A stretch of 64,000 bases of DNA, taken from assembly GCA_028583605.1 (NCBI GenBank), contig CM053330.1:27788598-27852597 (forward strand). Reading direction: 5' to 3'. The stretch comes from Dastarcus helophoroides. Taxonomy: Eukaryota > Arthropoda > Insecta > Coleoptera > Bothrideridae. The notes beneath the pieces are model-generated. The model did not search any database. It was not told the DNA's origin and saw only the letters and a program-made list of their open reading frames with translations. Shown one piece after another: positions 11,369-23,709 of the stretch. Made by a program: the position numbers and the translations under genes. Numbering within the stretch: the stretch's first letter is position 1; each line of letters opens with the position of its first letter.

Positions 11369-11712
11369 AGCCTCAAATTAAAAAATAATAAAAGATTTGT
11401 TTTTTAAAGAAAAATTAAATATTTTTAAAAAATCAGCATGAAGATGCTTCAAGAATTTACTTGGAAATTTTTTGATTTACCATAAGAGTGACATCTATAA
11501 ATATTTGGTTAAAAATTTTGGGTTGCAATATGGGGATCAAGATTCATTATTTAGACACATATATTGACTTTATTCCTACGAATTAGAGGGCTCTGGGGGG
11601 CTCAAAGTGATAAAAGATGATAAAAGTTTCATGCGGATATTCCAATGATGGAAAAACTTTTTCAGGGCAGATTAAATTCAGGGATATTGACTGACTACTA
11701 CTGCTTGATCAA
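10665..11712. other. Intron sequence with AGT microsatellite
   Basis: Intron of the gene with exons at 10529 and 15549. The only clear structure is an AGT trinucleotide repeat at 11328-11368. Confidence 0.55.
11328..11368. repeat. (AGT)n microsatellite, about 14 copies
   Basis: An uninterrupted run of AGT units lies within the intron. It is likely length-polymorphic; nothing suggests function. Confidence 0.95.
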
Positions 11713-13837
11713 CAGGCACGTAGCCAGGATTTTCGTTCGGGGAGGGTCCAACTCCCCCCTTTTTTTTATGTTCTTCGAAATAAGCAATATTGCAAAATTT
11801 AAAGAAAAAGTTGAGTTGTTAAATCAATAAACGTCTTGGTCTTTTAGTTAGTGCTCATTTTTTAATTTTGCGTAAAATTTCCAATCTTAACTTCGAAATG
11901 TGAACTATAATTTGACACTGTCAAGTTCGACTTCAGTCTCGATATTTAAATCTTTCAAATCTAGTCTATCTCGACATTTTGAAAAAAAATTGGAATTATC
12001 CAGTATTTTTTCAAAATACGTGATTTTTGAACTTTTCAGAACAGCTTCAAATTTCAGATCAAAGACGAAATTGGGAATATTAGATATTAAAGATGAAATA
12101 AAAAAATTTCAATAGAAGCTTCCATTTTAATTTGTAATTTCGATTTTTGTCGAAACTTTAAATTTATTTTAGAAAGGAAAAGGGTGAATCTAAAAATCTT
12201 CAGGAAAAGCAGAAATTTGGACGAAAAATTAAAAGGATAAAAAAATAAAAAGCTTTATCGAAGAAAATCCAGGAGCTTCGAAAAGTCCATTTTTTTAAAA
12301 ACTAAAAATGTTAAGTTTACCGAAATTTTTAGAAAAAATTTAAATATTAAGAAAAAACCGAAAATTTTCTGATGAAGCAAAAATTTTGGGTTTAAACTAG
12401 ATTTTTTTTTAAAGTAGAACTTTCGTGACTAGATTTAAAAAAATTAAAGCACACAATATTTAGTGCAAAGCGAAAAATTTAGAAAAGAAATTAAAAAAAA
12501 CTGAAATTGTAAAATAAAGGTCTTTAGAAAAATTTAAAATTTTACAAAAAACGCAAATATTATATAAAATATTTCTAGCTAAATTGAAAATTTTAAGAAA
12601 AACGAAATTTATAAAATCATTTTTTTAGAAATTTCGATTTTAAAGTCAAAATGGAAAAATAAAAATGTTGATATTTCTAAATTATTTCAAAATGTTAAAT
12701 AAAAATTAAGTCTGAAAAACATCAAAAGTTGGAATTTCAAATGAAAATTTCGTTTAAATAGAAGGAAAATTAAAAGTCCAAATTTGAATTTAAAAAAAAG
12801 TTTATATTTTTAAATTAAAATGAATATTTTCAAAATAACGTCAAAATGCGTATAAATATGTTTATCAAAAGAGAAAAATCTCTGAAAAAGTTGAAATGTT
12901 GAATTTGAATCAAAAATAAAAAGAAAGTTAAAAGGATTTTACAAAAGAAGTTGATATTTCGAAAATTTCTAAAAATAATAGAAACTTAGAAAACCGTTGC
13001 AATATATAGAAAATTTATGAATCAAAAGTAAAACATTTTTGAGAAAAAACACCAGAATTCGGCAAAAAATTATTTATACGTCCTTGGAATTAAAAAAAAT
13101 AAATTAATGAAATCGATTATGTGCTTACAGAGACGTAAAATTGAAGAAAATAATTTAGAATTTTCAATTTAAACTCGGAATTTTGTTAAATTATCAAAAT
13201 TTCTAGAAAATATTCTTCAGAAAATATAAGAAGACACATTAATTATTTTTACGTATTCATCTCTTTTATTTTATTTTTTTTTCATTTTGGTAATTAGTAA
13301 AAATAAAGAATAAAATCTAGTGATCTTAACGTTATATAAATTTGACAAATAAAAACGTGAAACTTACCAAAGAAAAATTTCCTAATATCCATTTTAAGTT
13401 CACGTATTTAACTTATCACCGATCAAGAGTCGACTTGTCGACTAATTCTTAACTCATACCATAATCATAATTTGTATTGTATTTCCGACGACAATTTGGC
13501 AATATGAAATATGGGCTAATATAATAAAGTAGATTAGGTATAAGAATTAAGAATATGTCCTTTGACTGCAATGCCGTTGCTGCACGTAGGTGACGATTGA
13601 AGCATATATTGGGAAACCTTGAACTCATTGCCAATTTTTCTTAAAATGTCTACATGGCGATTTTGCTTATCATAAATTTAGTAGGTAGCAATTTCGGAAA
13701 TTATTTGCATGCTTAAATATACAATCAACCATTTTTCTATTGATATTTCAGTTCGTATCATCGTAAATTTTTTTGGCGAATATTCATTTCGGGGGGGGGG
13801 TCTGGACCCCTTGAACCCTCCCCTGGCTACGTGCCTG
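11713..13837. mobile_element. Element with CAGGCACGTAGCCAGG inverted ends
   Basis: The left end begins CAGGCACGTAGCCAGG (11713). The right end is its reverse complement, with CCTGGCTACGTGCCTG ending at 13837. Each end is followed internally by a G-run/C-run segment (GGGGAGGGTCC; GGGGGGGGGTC). The interior is non-coding purine-rich AAATTTCGA-like sequence. No clear target duplication was found. The element lies in the intron of the receptor-like gene. The superfamily is not assigned. Confidence 0.6.
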
Positions 13838-15548
13838 CCTGAATACAAATTATATTTTAAAAGTTTGTTGATTTTTTTTATGTAATCGTTGTCAATGGTC
13901 AAGCTTTGAATTCAACGCGATTATTAGCGATTTAAACAATCTCGGACATGGCCAGACGACTCGGCTAACGCCTCGTCGCCTGGCAACGTCCTCGATTATT
14001 ATAAATCAAATAATAATCTCGTTACATTAATAGCTATTATGCAAAACTTTTTTCTTCTAGTTACCGGTTTTCTGTTCGTTATCTATCAGTCAGAGTTAGA
14101 GATTTATTAAGTAGATAATTTAAATGTCATCATGTTAGACATCAATTATTTTTGTGCTTATTTGGCTTGAATTCGGCTGTTCGCCAATGAACTTATTTTC
14201 ACGTGTTCATATTTTAGTTGCAACTCTAAAGGAAACCTCACCTAAAGATACGGTATAAATTCGAGCCTTAATAGTCTGGAACTTTTCGATTTCTTCGGAA
14301 CAACAGCCATTTCGACGGTATATCGAGAAATATTTCAAACCATGTTCTTGGCGGCGAAGGTGTAGTCCCCCGAGTTTTGGCTTTAATGACCATCTGAAGT
14401 TCTGTTGGCGAGAGCTTTTGCAGCATTCATGACATCAATATAGCGATAGTCAATTTAGCTCCGAAACTAAATATAAACTCCTATACGTGTTCCATAAATC
14501 ATAGCTTATTGGTTTTAGATGAAAAGTAATCTCTCCAGCTGCCATAAGCTTGTTGTCTGGTGTTGCGAAACAAACAATGCTAGCGTTAATAAAAAAAGTC
14601 CCGTGATAAATCGTTCGCTTATTTGTTGAATAAATGCTATATTGAAAAGGAAAAGTTGCGAAGTATTCTTTCCAGAAAAGTCTCGCACGTCGACTATTCA
14701 ATTTAACGGGAAATTGGAGTTCTTTTCTTCGCAAGAGAAAAGAGAGGAAAAGCTGCTTCTGAATTAAATACTAAATAACATCAACTTCACATCTTGCTCT
14801 TAATCAAGGGCTATAACTTAATAATAGACTTCATAAACTAAAGGGCACGAAACTCACTAATATCATGAATTTTTAAATAACCTCCTCCAGGACATAACTC
14901 CCTTAGGATTGTTTAGAATAATATACAGTTACGTCACAGTTATTTACGGCAACAACACAGTTACATCAAGTAAACAGCACATGAGGTGATTAAAATTTTG
15001 CAAATTGTTTTAGCAAGGGATTGCCCCGCTAAATCTTCAGATATATTAGTTATTTTTCATTCTTAGGTAATATTTTTAAGACAACAAGAAGACCATTTCT
15101 TGAATTATCTAGAGCTTTAAGTCTAGAAAGGAAAAGCCACAAAATGACATAACTTTGTGGCTTTTGCTTTGTTTCTTACTTCTTTAAATCGCTAGATCAA
15201 AAAATGCAGATACTGTTTTTTTGATTATTACAGTGTCATTTTCTACCTTTTGCTGTGTTTATTCTCCTATTTAATTTCTAGACCTAGAAATCTAACTACT
15301 TTCGAAAGCTGTTTTTATCACTTTGTAATCATTGTTTTTTTTTGTATGGCTATAAGATCTGGATCAAAAAAAAAAGGAAGCTATTAATAATAATCGAAAA
15401 ACTTGTCCCTGGTGTAGTGTTTATATACACGGTGTAGTGTTTATATACACGATGTTTTAATGTTGCAGGAACCGCTTTATAGCGTGGACTAGGTTAAAAA
15501 CTATCGATTTATGTCATATTACCCCTAAAAAAATCGTTTTGTTTTCAG
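13838..15548. other. Intron sequence, no gene recognised
   Basis: Includes a less repetitive, slightly GC-richer segment at about 14170-14760 with no convincing exon. A tandem duplication of about 20 bases (GGTGTAGTGTTTATATACAC) lies at about 15410-15450. Confidence 0.4.
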
Positions 15549-15724
15549 AGGGACTTCTGGATTCCTCGCTGGTGCCCTACACAATAAGTGCTCGCCCTTC
15601 GAGTAAACGAAACAGTGCCACACAGATGCCGGTGAAACCCTATCACGTGACGTGGGCACCGATTCTGCAATCTCGAAATTGTTCCACGCAGACCCCCCCG
15701 CCGCACAAAGAGAGCTCTGTCTAA
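15549..15724 (+). CDS. Terminal exon of unidentified gene, PDZ-ligand C terminus
   Basis: The exon follows a clean acceptor (GTTTTCAG, 15541-15548) and continues the frame of the exon at 10529-10664. It encodes 57 residues before TAA at 15722-15724. The segment is basic and Ser/Pro/Thr-rich. It contains PYHVTWAPILQSRNCSTQT and ends HKESSV, whose last three residues (SSV) fit a class I PDZ-binding motif (S/T-X-V). The codon content is GC-richer than the surroundings, as for a conserved exon. A polyadenylation signal AATAAA lies at 15849-15854, giving a short 3' UTR. Identity is uncertain; a membrane adhesion receptor tail is the best guess from composition and the PDZ ligand. Confidence 0.78.
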
Positions 15725-15848
15725 TGTATAAAACCCCAATCAAGTCTCGGCACCGGGACCAATACCACCTGTGATATTTGTGAATATCTCATATTTTTAA
15801 GCATTAACATTATCAAAATTACTGTTACACTGTTATTATTTCATTGTC

Positions 15849-15854
15849 AATAAA
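15849..15854 (+). terminator. Polyadenylation signal AATAAA
   Basis: A canonical hexamer about 125 bases after the TAA of the exon ending at 15724, the expected distance for a short 3' UTR. Confidence 0.6.
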
Positions 15855-16083
15855 ATATCATTACATGTGTATAAATTATTCCATATTTCCAACAAACAAC
15901 CATGAGAGAACAAAAAAGTGGGTCAGATTTAGTGAACTATTTCGTCGTCTCACTTGTCCCAAATATTTACATCGCTATTGTATTGTTACGCGTTACCAGT
16001 TCACACAATGGATCACTTGATTCATCTAGAAATTGATCATCTGTTCCTATATGTTTAACCGCAATTTACAACTGACCGACTTA

Positions 16084-16938
16084 CAGTGTTTCCATCTTAG
16101 GGGTTTTCCCCCTAAATTTAGGGGTAAAAAGATGGGATTTTTTTAGGGAGTTTATATTTTTAGGGGTATTTTTAGGGACTTCTTAATCTACAAGTATAGA
16201 TCCTGGGATAACCCAATCTAGCCAATCATATTTATTTGTTGACTTAACCACTTAGAGATATCTAGTACAATTTTTCGTTAGTAAGAATGCGGAGTTTAAT
16301 AAAAAAAAACAAAAAATGTCCTCAGTGTTGACCATAAACGTAGGAGTTTTAGATATATTACAACTATTCTGTGATGACTAGAGGTGTGCAATTCGATTCT
16401 TTTACGTAAATCGATTTTTTTGATTCTTTCATTTAAAATGATTCGTTCTTTAAAGGTTTGTTCACATTTGATTCATTTGCCCAAAATTTGGATTTCATAT
16501 TATTTAATCTGCACGCTTAAAGGAAGCATCTGTTGGGTGCCTATTGCTATCAGATTACTAAAACTTAAAAGCGGAACAGTGTACATGAAAATGCTCCAAG
16601 TTAAAATCTTGACGACAAAAAAAAGGTCGATTGACCGAAAATTTACCACAGGACTTGAAAATAATATTTGACGACCAAAAATAAAGTCCCTAAAGCAAAT
16701 CAAAGCCGATGTTTGAGGAACAGTTCGTTTTGTTTTATTTGATCCGAAAACTGTTGAATGCTACATCGGAATTTGCACGAAATTCTAATCCTATTAAAGA
16801 GAAGGAAATTATTTTGGAAATAATTAATTTATAAACAAAGGTAAATTTTTTTAGGGGTATTTTCAAATTCTTGTGACCATTTTAGGGGTTTTTGACTTTA
16901 GCTTTAGGGTTAAATATGTTTAACGGCTGGTAACACTG
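16084..16938. mobile_element. Possible hAT-like element with CAGTGTT ends
   Basis: The left end begins CAGTGTTTCCATC. The right end, reverse-complemented, begins CAGTGTTACCAGC, a typical hAT terminus. AGGGGTATTTTTAGGG-like repeats occur near both ends (about 16100-16180 and 16850-16915). The flanking 8-mers do not match, so the copy is old or the boundary is off. A second hAT-like start, TAGAGGTGTGCAATTCGATT, sits inside near 16379. Confidence 0.45.
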
Positions 16939-17324
16939 GCGATTGCTGGCTTATATTAGTATTCCGCACATACTAGAACATTCGATATCTCGAAGTCTCG
17001 AGTACAGAATTACGTATCTCCTTAATAGTATTAATTATCTGTAAACCTTCGAACCTGAGAGTAGTTTTTTCGTCGAGTATCTTCCTAACAAGTTTCTAAC
17101 TTCACAATTGGTTACAGTATTGTCTAGGGATCTAGAAAGGTGATTTAAAATTCTAAAGTCAGAAAAATTCTAATAGTGACTTTTCGATTTGTCACAAAAG
17201 TTCTTTTTTATTGTTTTGTTAATTTTCTTGAAAATATATAGATTTGTTTGCAAAATATTTCAATTTTAAAATTTCAAAACATATCGAAAAAAAATGAAAT
17301 TTGGACTTCTATATAAACTCTTTT

Positions 17325-17412
17325 TCTATAGAACTTCCAAACTATGGAATTTGTTATCGAACGGAATGTTCCCCAAAAATTACAACCTATCCTTGTTACT
17401 CACGGTGCTCTA
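17325..17412 (+). mobile_element. 3' fragment of Jockey/CR1-type LINE
   Basis: The sequence around GAACTTCCAAACTATGGAAT and CCCCAAAAATTACAACC matches the 3' coding end of the LINE at 56936-59725. It is a short 5'-truncated copy, diverged and non-coding. Confidence 0.6.
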
Positions 17413-18020
17413 AAGACATATTGAAGTTAGAGCACACATAAAAAAAATATTTTGCATTATAAAAAAGTCAACAAAATTTAAATTTTTGCAATTTAAACTA
17501 GAACTATCGAGGAAAAAGTTTAAATTTCGACAAGACGAAATCTCGATAATATTTTATTTTAAATTTCGAGGTAAAAATTGAAATATTTGTAGAACTTTTT
17601 GGTTTTTTCTGCAATTTCTACTTGTTTCTTCGTATTTGTGAATTATATTTCAAATTTATGTATACTTTTTTAATATTTGTGGCTTTAAATTTTAGTTTTT
17701 GACTTTAAAAACTCAAATTGTCGAGTATGTATGTACCCAAAAATTTTGAATAAAAGTTGGAGACTTTGAAAAGACTGGAAATTAGAAAATTTCGAGTATA
17801 AACTCAAAGATTTGTGCTTAAAGTCGAAATTTCGAGATGAAATCCTAAATTCCTAATTTAAATTAGAATAAAAATTTCACAAAAAATTTTTAAAATGTTG
17901 AAAAAATTAAAACTTTTTAAAGAAAAATAATTTTAAGTATTTTCTGAAATTTATAATTTTTTTCTTGATATTTGAGAATTATTTACTCCATTCATATTTT
18001 TTTTCTTAAAATGTCGGCTT
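17413..18020. repeat. AT-rich degenerate AAATTTCGA tract
   Basis: Mixed-orientation copies of the loose AAATTTCGA motif. No gene or RNA recognised. Confidence 0.45.
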
Positions 18021-18021
18021 T

Positions 18022-18110
18022 AAAGTTTGGAATTGGACCATGTCAAAGAACTACTACTAAAAGTGTTCGACATTTCCGCCCACCTTTTTTGGAAACAAAT
18101 AGAAAAAAAG
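18022..18110 (-). mobile_element. Decayed Penelope-like arm (second family)
   Basis: GGAATTGGACCATGTCAAAG and AGTGTTCGACATTTCCGCCC match the left arm of the unit at 30761-31071. The ribozyme core is damaged: the GAAAC and CUGAAGA boxes are altered or missing. A matching right-arm fragment lies at about 20745-20800. Confidence 0.5.
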
Positions 18111-18481
18111 AACATATAAGAAGTTGCAAAGAATATACAAGAAAATTACAAAAAGAATTTCGCCTCTGATATCGTTGATATACTAAGTTACCGTGCTTGT
18201 CTGTCTTATCGATCTGGTCTTGTATCATTTTATTGTTTATTTTTACAAGAATTTCGCCTCTAGTATGATTGACATACTGAGTTATGTGCTCTTCTATCTA
18301 AACAATCTTGTCTATTTTTTTGCGCCAGTTTCAATTCGGAAGAGCTTATCTCCGGTACAGAGTACAAACTCAGAGAGGAAGTTTTGAATTTGTTTTTTCA
18401 TTTCTTGTAATTTTTGTGTATATTTTTTATAATTTCATGTATTTTCTTCTGCCTTTGTTTCTGAAAAAGTCCGCTGTGATG

Positions 18482-20744
18482 CAGGCGCGAATCCAGAAAG
18501 GTTTTTCGGGGGGGGGGAACTTCCATTCCCACTCAACCCCACTTCTACATTTCAAGAAATTTGAAGGTCATGTGAGATTTTTAATTCAAAATTGAATAAT
18601 ATAAAAAAATTAATTTTTATAGGAAACCAAGATCAAAATTCAACCACCATATTGCACAAATAAGCATTTTATTTGCGACTAAAAATGTATAAGATTCTAG
18701 CAGAAACGGAAAACAAAATATAATTTTTATTTCAAACTGGAAATTGTCAAGTATATACCACATAACACAAATAAAACTACAAAAATACGCAACTAAAAAG
18801 TTAACATGATAGAACAAAAACCATAAAATTCAATATTGTTTTTCGTTAAATTGCATGTTTATAATCGAAATCTTAGCAAAAAAGTAAAACCTGAAACTGT
18901 GTGCTTGAATTATTTGAAATTAGGAAATTATGAAATAAATAATAATAAAGTAAATTTTAAAAAAATTGTCAAAATTTCGAAATAAAAACTCTTAATTTGT
19001 AGCAGAAAAAGAGTAAAGAATTTGAAATTTCGAGATCAATGTTAAAATTTCGAATTTAAAATCGAAATAGTACAAAAGTAATAAAAACTTGGCTGTCCCA
19101 ATTTTAAGAAAATGATATAGTTTAAAAAATCCATAGTTCACGAAAAGAAATTTTTCTTTATATTTAAAAAAAAAATTCATAACCGTATTTTTGCAAAGCT
19201 CCTCTTTTCTTTCATTTCCTTATAAAATTTTGCTAGCCAGATATTTTTTTTATCTTAGTCAAACATTGTGAAAAAACAAATAAAACCAATAGTACACGCG
19301 CAAAACTAAACGTAAACGTTTTATTAACTATGTCACTGTATAGAGTATATAAATAGGGAAGGAAAACTAAAAGACTGACTGAAAAAAATCAATGTGCAAG
19401 TTGAGATAAAATTTTGCTTTCTTTTGGTTTTGGCTGTTTGCTAAATTCTGGAAACTTATAATAAGCGATAATTACCAAGCCTAGCATCACCACAAAATAA
19501 GTTATTTATTTTGTGGCGTCACAGCATCAGATTACATTCCTAAATAAGAAAATCTCTGGTTACAAAGCACAAAGCCCATAAAATCAAGTCGATTATTTTA
19601 GAAAAATTTCTGCGAGGCCATAATCCATGTATTAACAGCCTCGGTTCTGTTATGGAGTTTAAAGCAGACCTCAAAAAATGTATGTAACGAAACTCAGAGA
19701 GTAAAAAATTAGTCATTCTAAATCACATTTTATCAATATTCGAATATCATTATGAATGGCATTGTTTAGAGTTTTTTTTAATTTTAATTATTAGATTCCT
19801 GTATATGTCGTACAGTTTGCATTTGCACACACAAACAAAGGCATCGGGCTTAAATTAATTGTATCGATTTAAAAATTGCGTTTTTTAATACTCCAAGAGG
19901 TCAAAAGTCCCCGTGGAATAAAAAAAAATAATAATAATAAAAAAAAATAAGAGTGTAAACTTGTAACTTTCTGAAAAGTATCGAAATTTCTTGCAAATTT
20001 ATAAAATTCATTTAGAAATGGGTTGAAGTTCGAAATATGGACATTAAAATTTTGAAAAGAAAAACCACAAACACAAATTTCCTAAAAAATTGAAGTTTCG
20101 TTTTTAAAATTAAAATTTTAAGAAAAAAGTTAAAATTGGAATTAAAAAAACTAAAAGAAAGTTAATTTCTAAACTGTCACTATTAATTGTGTTGTAGAAG
20201 AGACCAGCTCAAACAAAATTTTTTCTGGAGTTATGGGTGCTCTTTTGAGGAACGTATTCAAACCAGAGTGTTTCAGATAATCAGTACTTTGGGTAAACAT
20301 ATCTTTTAATTTGTTCAATTACCTGTTTCTTTTCTCTATTTTGATTATTTACTTTGCCTTACGATCCGGGCTCTAACCTCTAGTAATTGGTGTAATCGTT
20401 TAGATATCGTTAAATATTTAATGATAAATGTTCTTTTTAAGAAGCAGTTTATAGATGTCTTTCTGAAAACTTCATAAAAGATACACCATTATAAAAATGT
20501 AAGCCTACAAAGCATAACTGAGTTATATAAATAAATTAAATAATAAGTAGATATTTTTTATCACTTCATGAAGATCTAAATTTCGTGCAGGAAAATCAAG
20601 CTGTAGAAAATAATTTGTCTTGAATTTGCTGAATTCAATGATTTAAATGCTTGAAAACATAAATAGTCGCACGTTATTTTAAACTTCTTGAGCATCTAGG
20701 GGGGGGGGGCACTTGCCCCTGGTGCCCCTTAGTGGCAGTTGCCT
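18482..20744. repeat. AT-rich region flanked by G-run element ends
   Basis: GCAGGCGCGAATCCAG followed by a G-run (18482-18520) and CTAGGGGGGGGGGG followed by CACTTGCCCCTGGTGCC (about 20695-20735) look like transposon termini, though not clearly of one family. The 2 kb between them is AT-rich with no convincing gene. Confidence 0.35.
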
Positions 20745-20805
20745 GACAAGGTCCAATTCTAGAAGAAGTAAATCTTCTACTGACTCTGGCCATAAAAGCT
20801 TTCGC
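20745..20805 (+). mobile_element. Decayed right arm of second Penelope-like family
   Basis: AAGGTCCAATTCTAGAAG and CTACTGACTCTGGCC match the right arm of the 30761-31071 unit (GGTCCAATCCCGGAAG; GTACTGACTCTGGC). Confidence 0.5.
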
Positions 20806-20859
20806 ACTAATATTTAGAGTCTAATTTGCCAAATATTGACTACAAGGTGGAGATTTTGA

Positions 20860-21210
20860 CAAAAATTTCGTCAGAAATTCGTGCGTCTGCGACCAGTGAC
20901 TGAATTCTGAAACTGAATTGCTGATTTGGAAACCTAACTGGTCCTTAACGCGACCAAACACGAAATTCAGATTAGATTTCCGAATCAGAAATTTAGATTC
21001 AGAATAGAGTTGCTGTCTGCACACTCACGGATTCCTGATGTTTCCTAGAAATTCGGAATTTTTCAGAATTAAAAATTCAGATTTGGGAACATTTCTATGA
21101 AACATTATTATTCCGTGGGTGTGCGGCCAGCGACTGAATTCTAAATTTAAAGCTCTGATTTCTGATTCGAAAAACTAATCTGAATTCTATGAGCGTGCAG
21201 CCGGCCTAAG
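20860..21210. repeat. Dispersed repeat with GTGCGGCCAGCGAYTGAATTC
   Basis: GTGTGCGGCCAGCGACTGAA (about 21119) recurs at about 29646 as GTGTGCGGCCAGCGATTGAA, together with a following CTAATNTGAATTC segment. Within this copy, related phrases (GTGCGTCTGCGACCAGTGAC) are reiterated. Non-coding. Confidence 0.5.
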
Positions 21211-21417
21211 TCAAAACACTATGAAAAGTAAGTTTTATTATTTATTGTTTAAAATATGGAAGTTATTAATTATTTTTCAATTACAAATAGCTATATACAA
21301 CTGCAGTTGAAAATATTTAAAATTTGATATTAACTAATTAATTAGTATCCTAAATAATACAATAATTAAAATAATTCAATATTTTTATACAACCTACTTT
21401 TAGTTATGTAATTTGCT

Positions 21418-21575
21418 AACAGATGTCTTTAAAGATAAGTTGTAGCAATAAAAACCTTGCAGATAAAATATAGGAAAATTCGATTTCAACATAACATTTC
21501 AAAGAAATCGGGACAAATATTACAAAATGTGCTAGCGTCATCTAGAAGACTTTTGCGTATCTTTTTTTAATAGCG
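21418..21575. repeat. Unit 1 of a repeat framed by ACAGATGTC and CTAGCGTCATCTA
   Basis: Begins AACAGATGTCTTTAAAG and ends CTAGCGTCATCTAGAAG followed by CTTTTGCG. The same frame recurs at about 22970-23165 and 23190-23385. The LINE fragment at 21590-22745 separates this unit from the other two. Confidence 0.5.
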
Positions 21576-21589
21576 GGGGTCCTACAGCC

Positions 21590-22745
21590 TAGGCCGCATT
21601 CCACAATTTAAACGCCACACCTCTTTATTTACCGACTCGTTTTCCTCTATATTTCTATCCCTCATTATCTCTTTTATTCCATCCATCTATTGCGTCATCG
21701 ATCTTTCTCTTTTCCTCCTAATCTCTGACATATTAGAGAGTGCTATCTTTGGCCACCCTTCTTCTTTCATGCTCCTCACGTGGCTATACCATATCAGCTG
21801 TCTTGTTTCAATTTCGTCAACAGTGTTATATATTCTTCCTGTTCTTCTACGGATGTCTTCATTTCTTACATGTTGTAGTTTTGAAAATCTGCATGATCTT
21901 CACAAGAAGTCCATTTCTACGGCTTCTAGCTCTTTTTTCTCCTTTTTTGTTAGTTGCCAACATTCAGCTTCATAGGTGTAGAGTGGTTCTACGATAGCTT
22001 TATAAATGTTCAGCTTGGTGTTCTGTTTTATTTTGTTTGACCATATCAATGGGTTTAACACACGGATAGCTTTCTTTCCCTGTTATATTCTACTATGTAC
22101 ATATTTTTTGGATGTTCCCTGTTCGAAAATGGTACTCCCCAAGTACTTGTATTAGTTAGCTCTTTTAATCTGGCACATATTTATATCTGTATTTAGGTAT
22201 TGTTGTTCCCCAATTTTTAAATATTCTGTTATGGTTATATTCGTCTTTTAATTTTTTCGATCGATGTCTTCTTCGTCAGATGCTATAAGTACTTGGTCAT
22301 CAGCAAAAAAAAAAGTTGTAAGGCAATGGTCTCCTATACGGATTCCCATTCCCGCAATTTTTCTTCTCCAGTCTTTCAAAGCTCCTTGTGCTCCTTGTAT
22401 AACTTGAAAAAAGTGGCTGACAAATTGCACCCTTGTTTCAACCCCTTTGTTGTTGGAAAAGGGTGAGAAACAACATTTCCATGGGTGACTACATTCTTTC
22501 TGTTTTGATACATCTTCCAAACTGTGTATATGTATGGTCCATTTAGGCCTATATTCGTCAATATTTCAAAAAGTCTTTTCAAGGGTACCGTGTCGAATAC
22601 TTTCTCCAAATCAATGAAAAGTAAGGGTATGGACAGATTTCTAGCGATTTTGTTTTCTCATTTATCCGTGGTTATTCGTTTTAAAACAAATATATTGTCC
22701 ATACAAGATCTTCCTTTAATAATACCGCTAATGACCAATAGATAC
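21590..22745 (-). pseudogene. Non-LTR retrotransposon reverse transcriptase fragment
   Basis: Minus-strand translations in several frames give successive blocks of an insect LINE polymerase. These are GIIKGRSCMDNIF and FIDLEKVFDTVP (about 22740-22570), TTKGLKQGCNLSATFF (about 22430), and FADDQVLIASDEED (about 22290), which carries the catalytic ADD motif. Farther down, about 22000-21620, is the C-terminal block with ETRQLIWYSHVRSM. Stops and frameshifts break the frame, and the copy is truncated at both ends. The clade is not assigned with confidence; the C-terminal style resembles RTE-like or L1-like insect elements. Confidence 0.82.
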
Positions 22746-22969
22746 GCCTAATAGTTTTAGTGACGTTCAACAAACTAAAGAGAAAGACATTGAATATAAA
22801 AATATCTTTCCAATTACTAATATTTTAAAAAAAGACTAAAAAATTACTTGATCTCAAGCGGAAACGAAAAAAAGAAATTCAACCTAATTCTTGTTAAATT
22901 GATTGCATTGTTACATTATCTAAAACACTTTTCATAATCCTATAAATTTACCATTTGTGCCTTTGTCAA

Positions 22970-23385
22970 CAGATGTCACTCAATATTGATTTAGCATTAA
23001 ATAATTTATAAATAATGACCAAAAAAATATACAAATGCCCGACAATATGAAGGTAAAAAAAGCATAAATATTAAAAATTAGTAGTTTCAGCTTAAATTGA
23101 GATATTTCAATATAACTTCTACAAAGATACTAGCGTCATCTATAAATCTTTGGCAAACTTTAAAATTAACAATGATTGTCTCGTCAATAGATGTCTCTGC
23201 ACTGCAAACGACAAATATAAGATATATTTTTAGGGTGTGATAATTATTTCAAAGACATATAAATTTGGAAGTTTTAATAATTATTTTTAACTATAACTCT
23301 TACGAAATTAACATAATGAATATAATATAATTGTCTCAAGACTACTAGCGTTATCTAGGACATTTTTTCCAAACCTGTATATTTG
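22970..23385. repeat. Units 2 and 3 of the ACAGATGTC...CTAGCGTCATCTA repeat
   Basis: Two adjacent units of about 200 bases (22970-23165 and 23190-23385) each open with CAACAGATGTC or CAATAGATGTC and close with CTAGCGTCATCTA or CTAGCGTTATCTA followed by TTTTGGCAAAC-like text. The interiors are AT-rich and diverged. Confidence 0.5.
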
Positions 23386-23709
23386 GTATTGCGCTGCTTA
23401 CCAATCGAGGACGCCACACGTTATTAATGTAATAATTTATAATGTAAACCATAAAGAGCAGGTTTAATTTATCCTAGGTTAAAACCTACGATAGATTAAA
23501 TAGTTACTATCCTCAAAATACACTTTAAAAACAGTTACCCAAAGATAAATTTTCTGAAAACTTTTATAAAAAAAAAAAATCACTACTAGTTTAATCTTCG
23601 GTAATTCGGCACCAGATGACACCAAACGTTGACAGTTGACAAGTAAATGTCATTGTCACAAATTTATTTTCAATTTTATTAATAAATTTGGAATCCGGTA
23701 ATAATAATA

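Noticed and set aside
14450..14734. 94-residue minus-strand frame in an intron
   Set aside because: No recognisable domain, no splice context that fits, and composition close to the background.
16384..16671. 95-residue plus-strand frame
   Set aside because: Starts in a hAT-like terminus (GTGTGCAATTCGATTC) and has no domain-like pattern.
16084..16938. Firm hAT element with target duplication
   Set aside because: The ends look right, but flanking 8-mers CCGACTTA and GCGATTGC do not match, so only a low-confidence call was kept.
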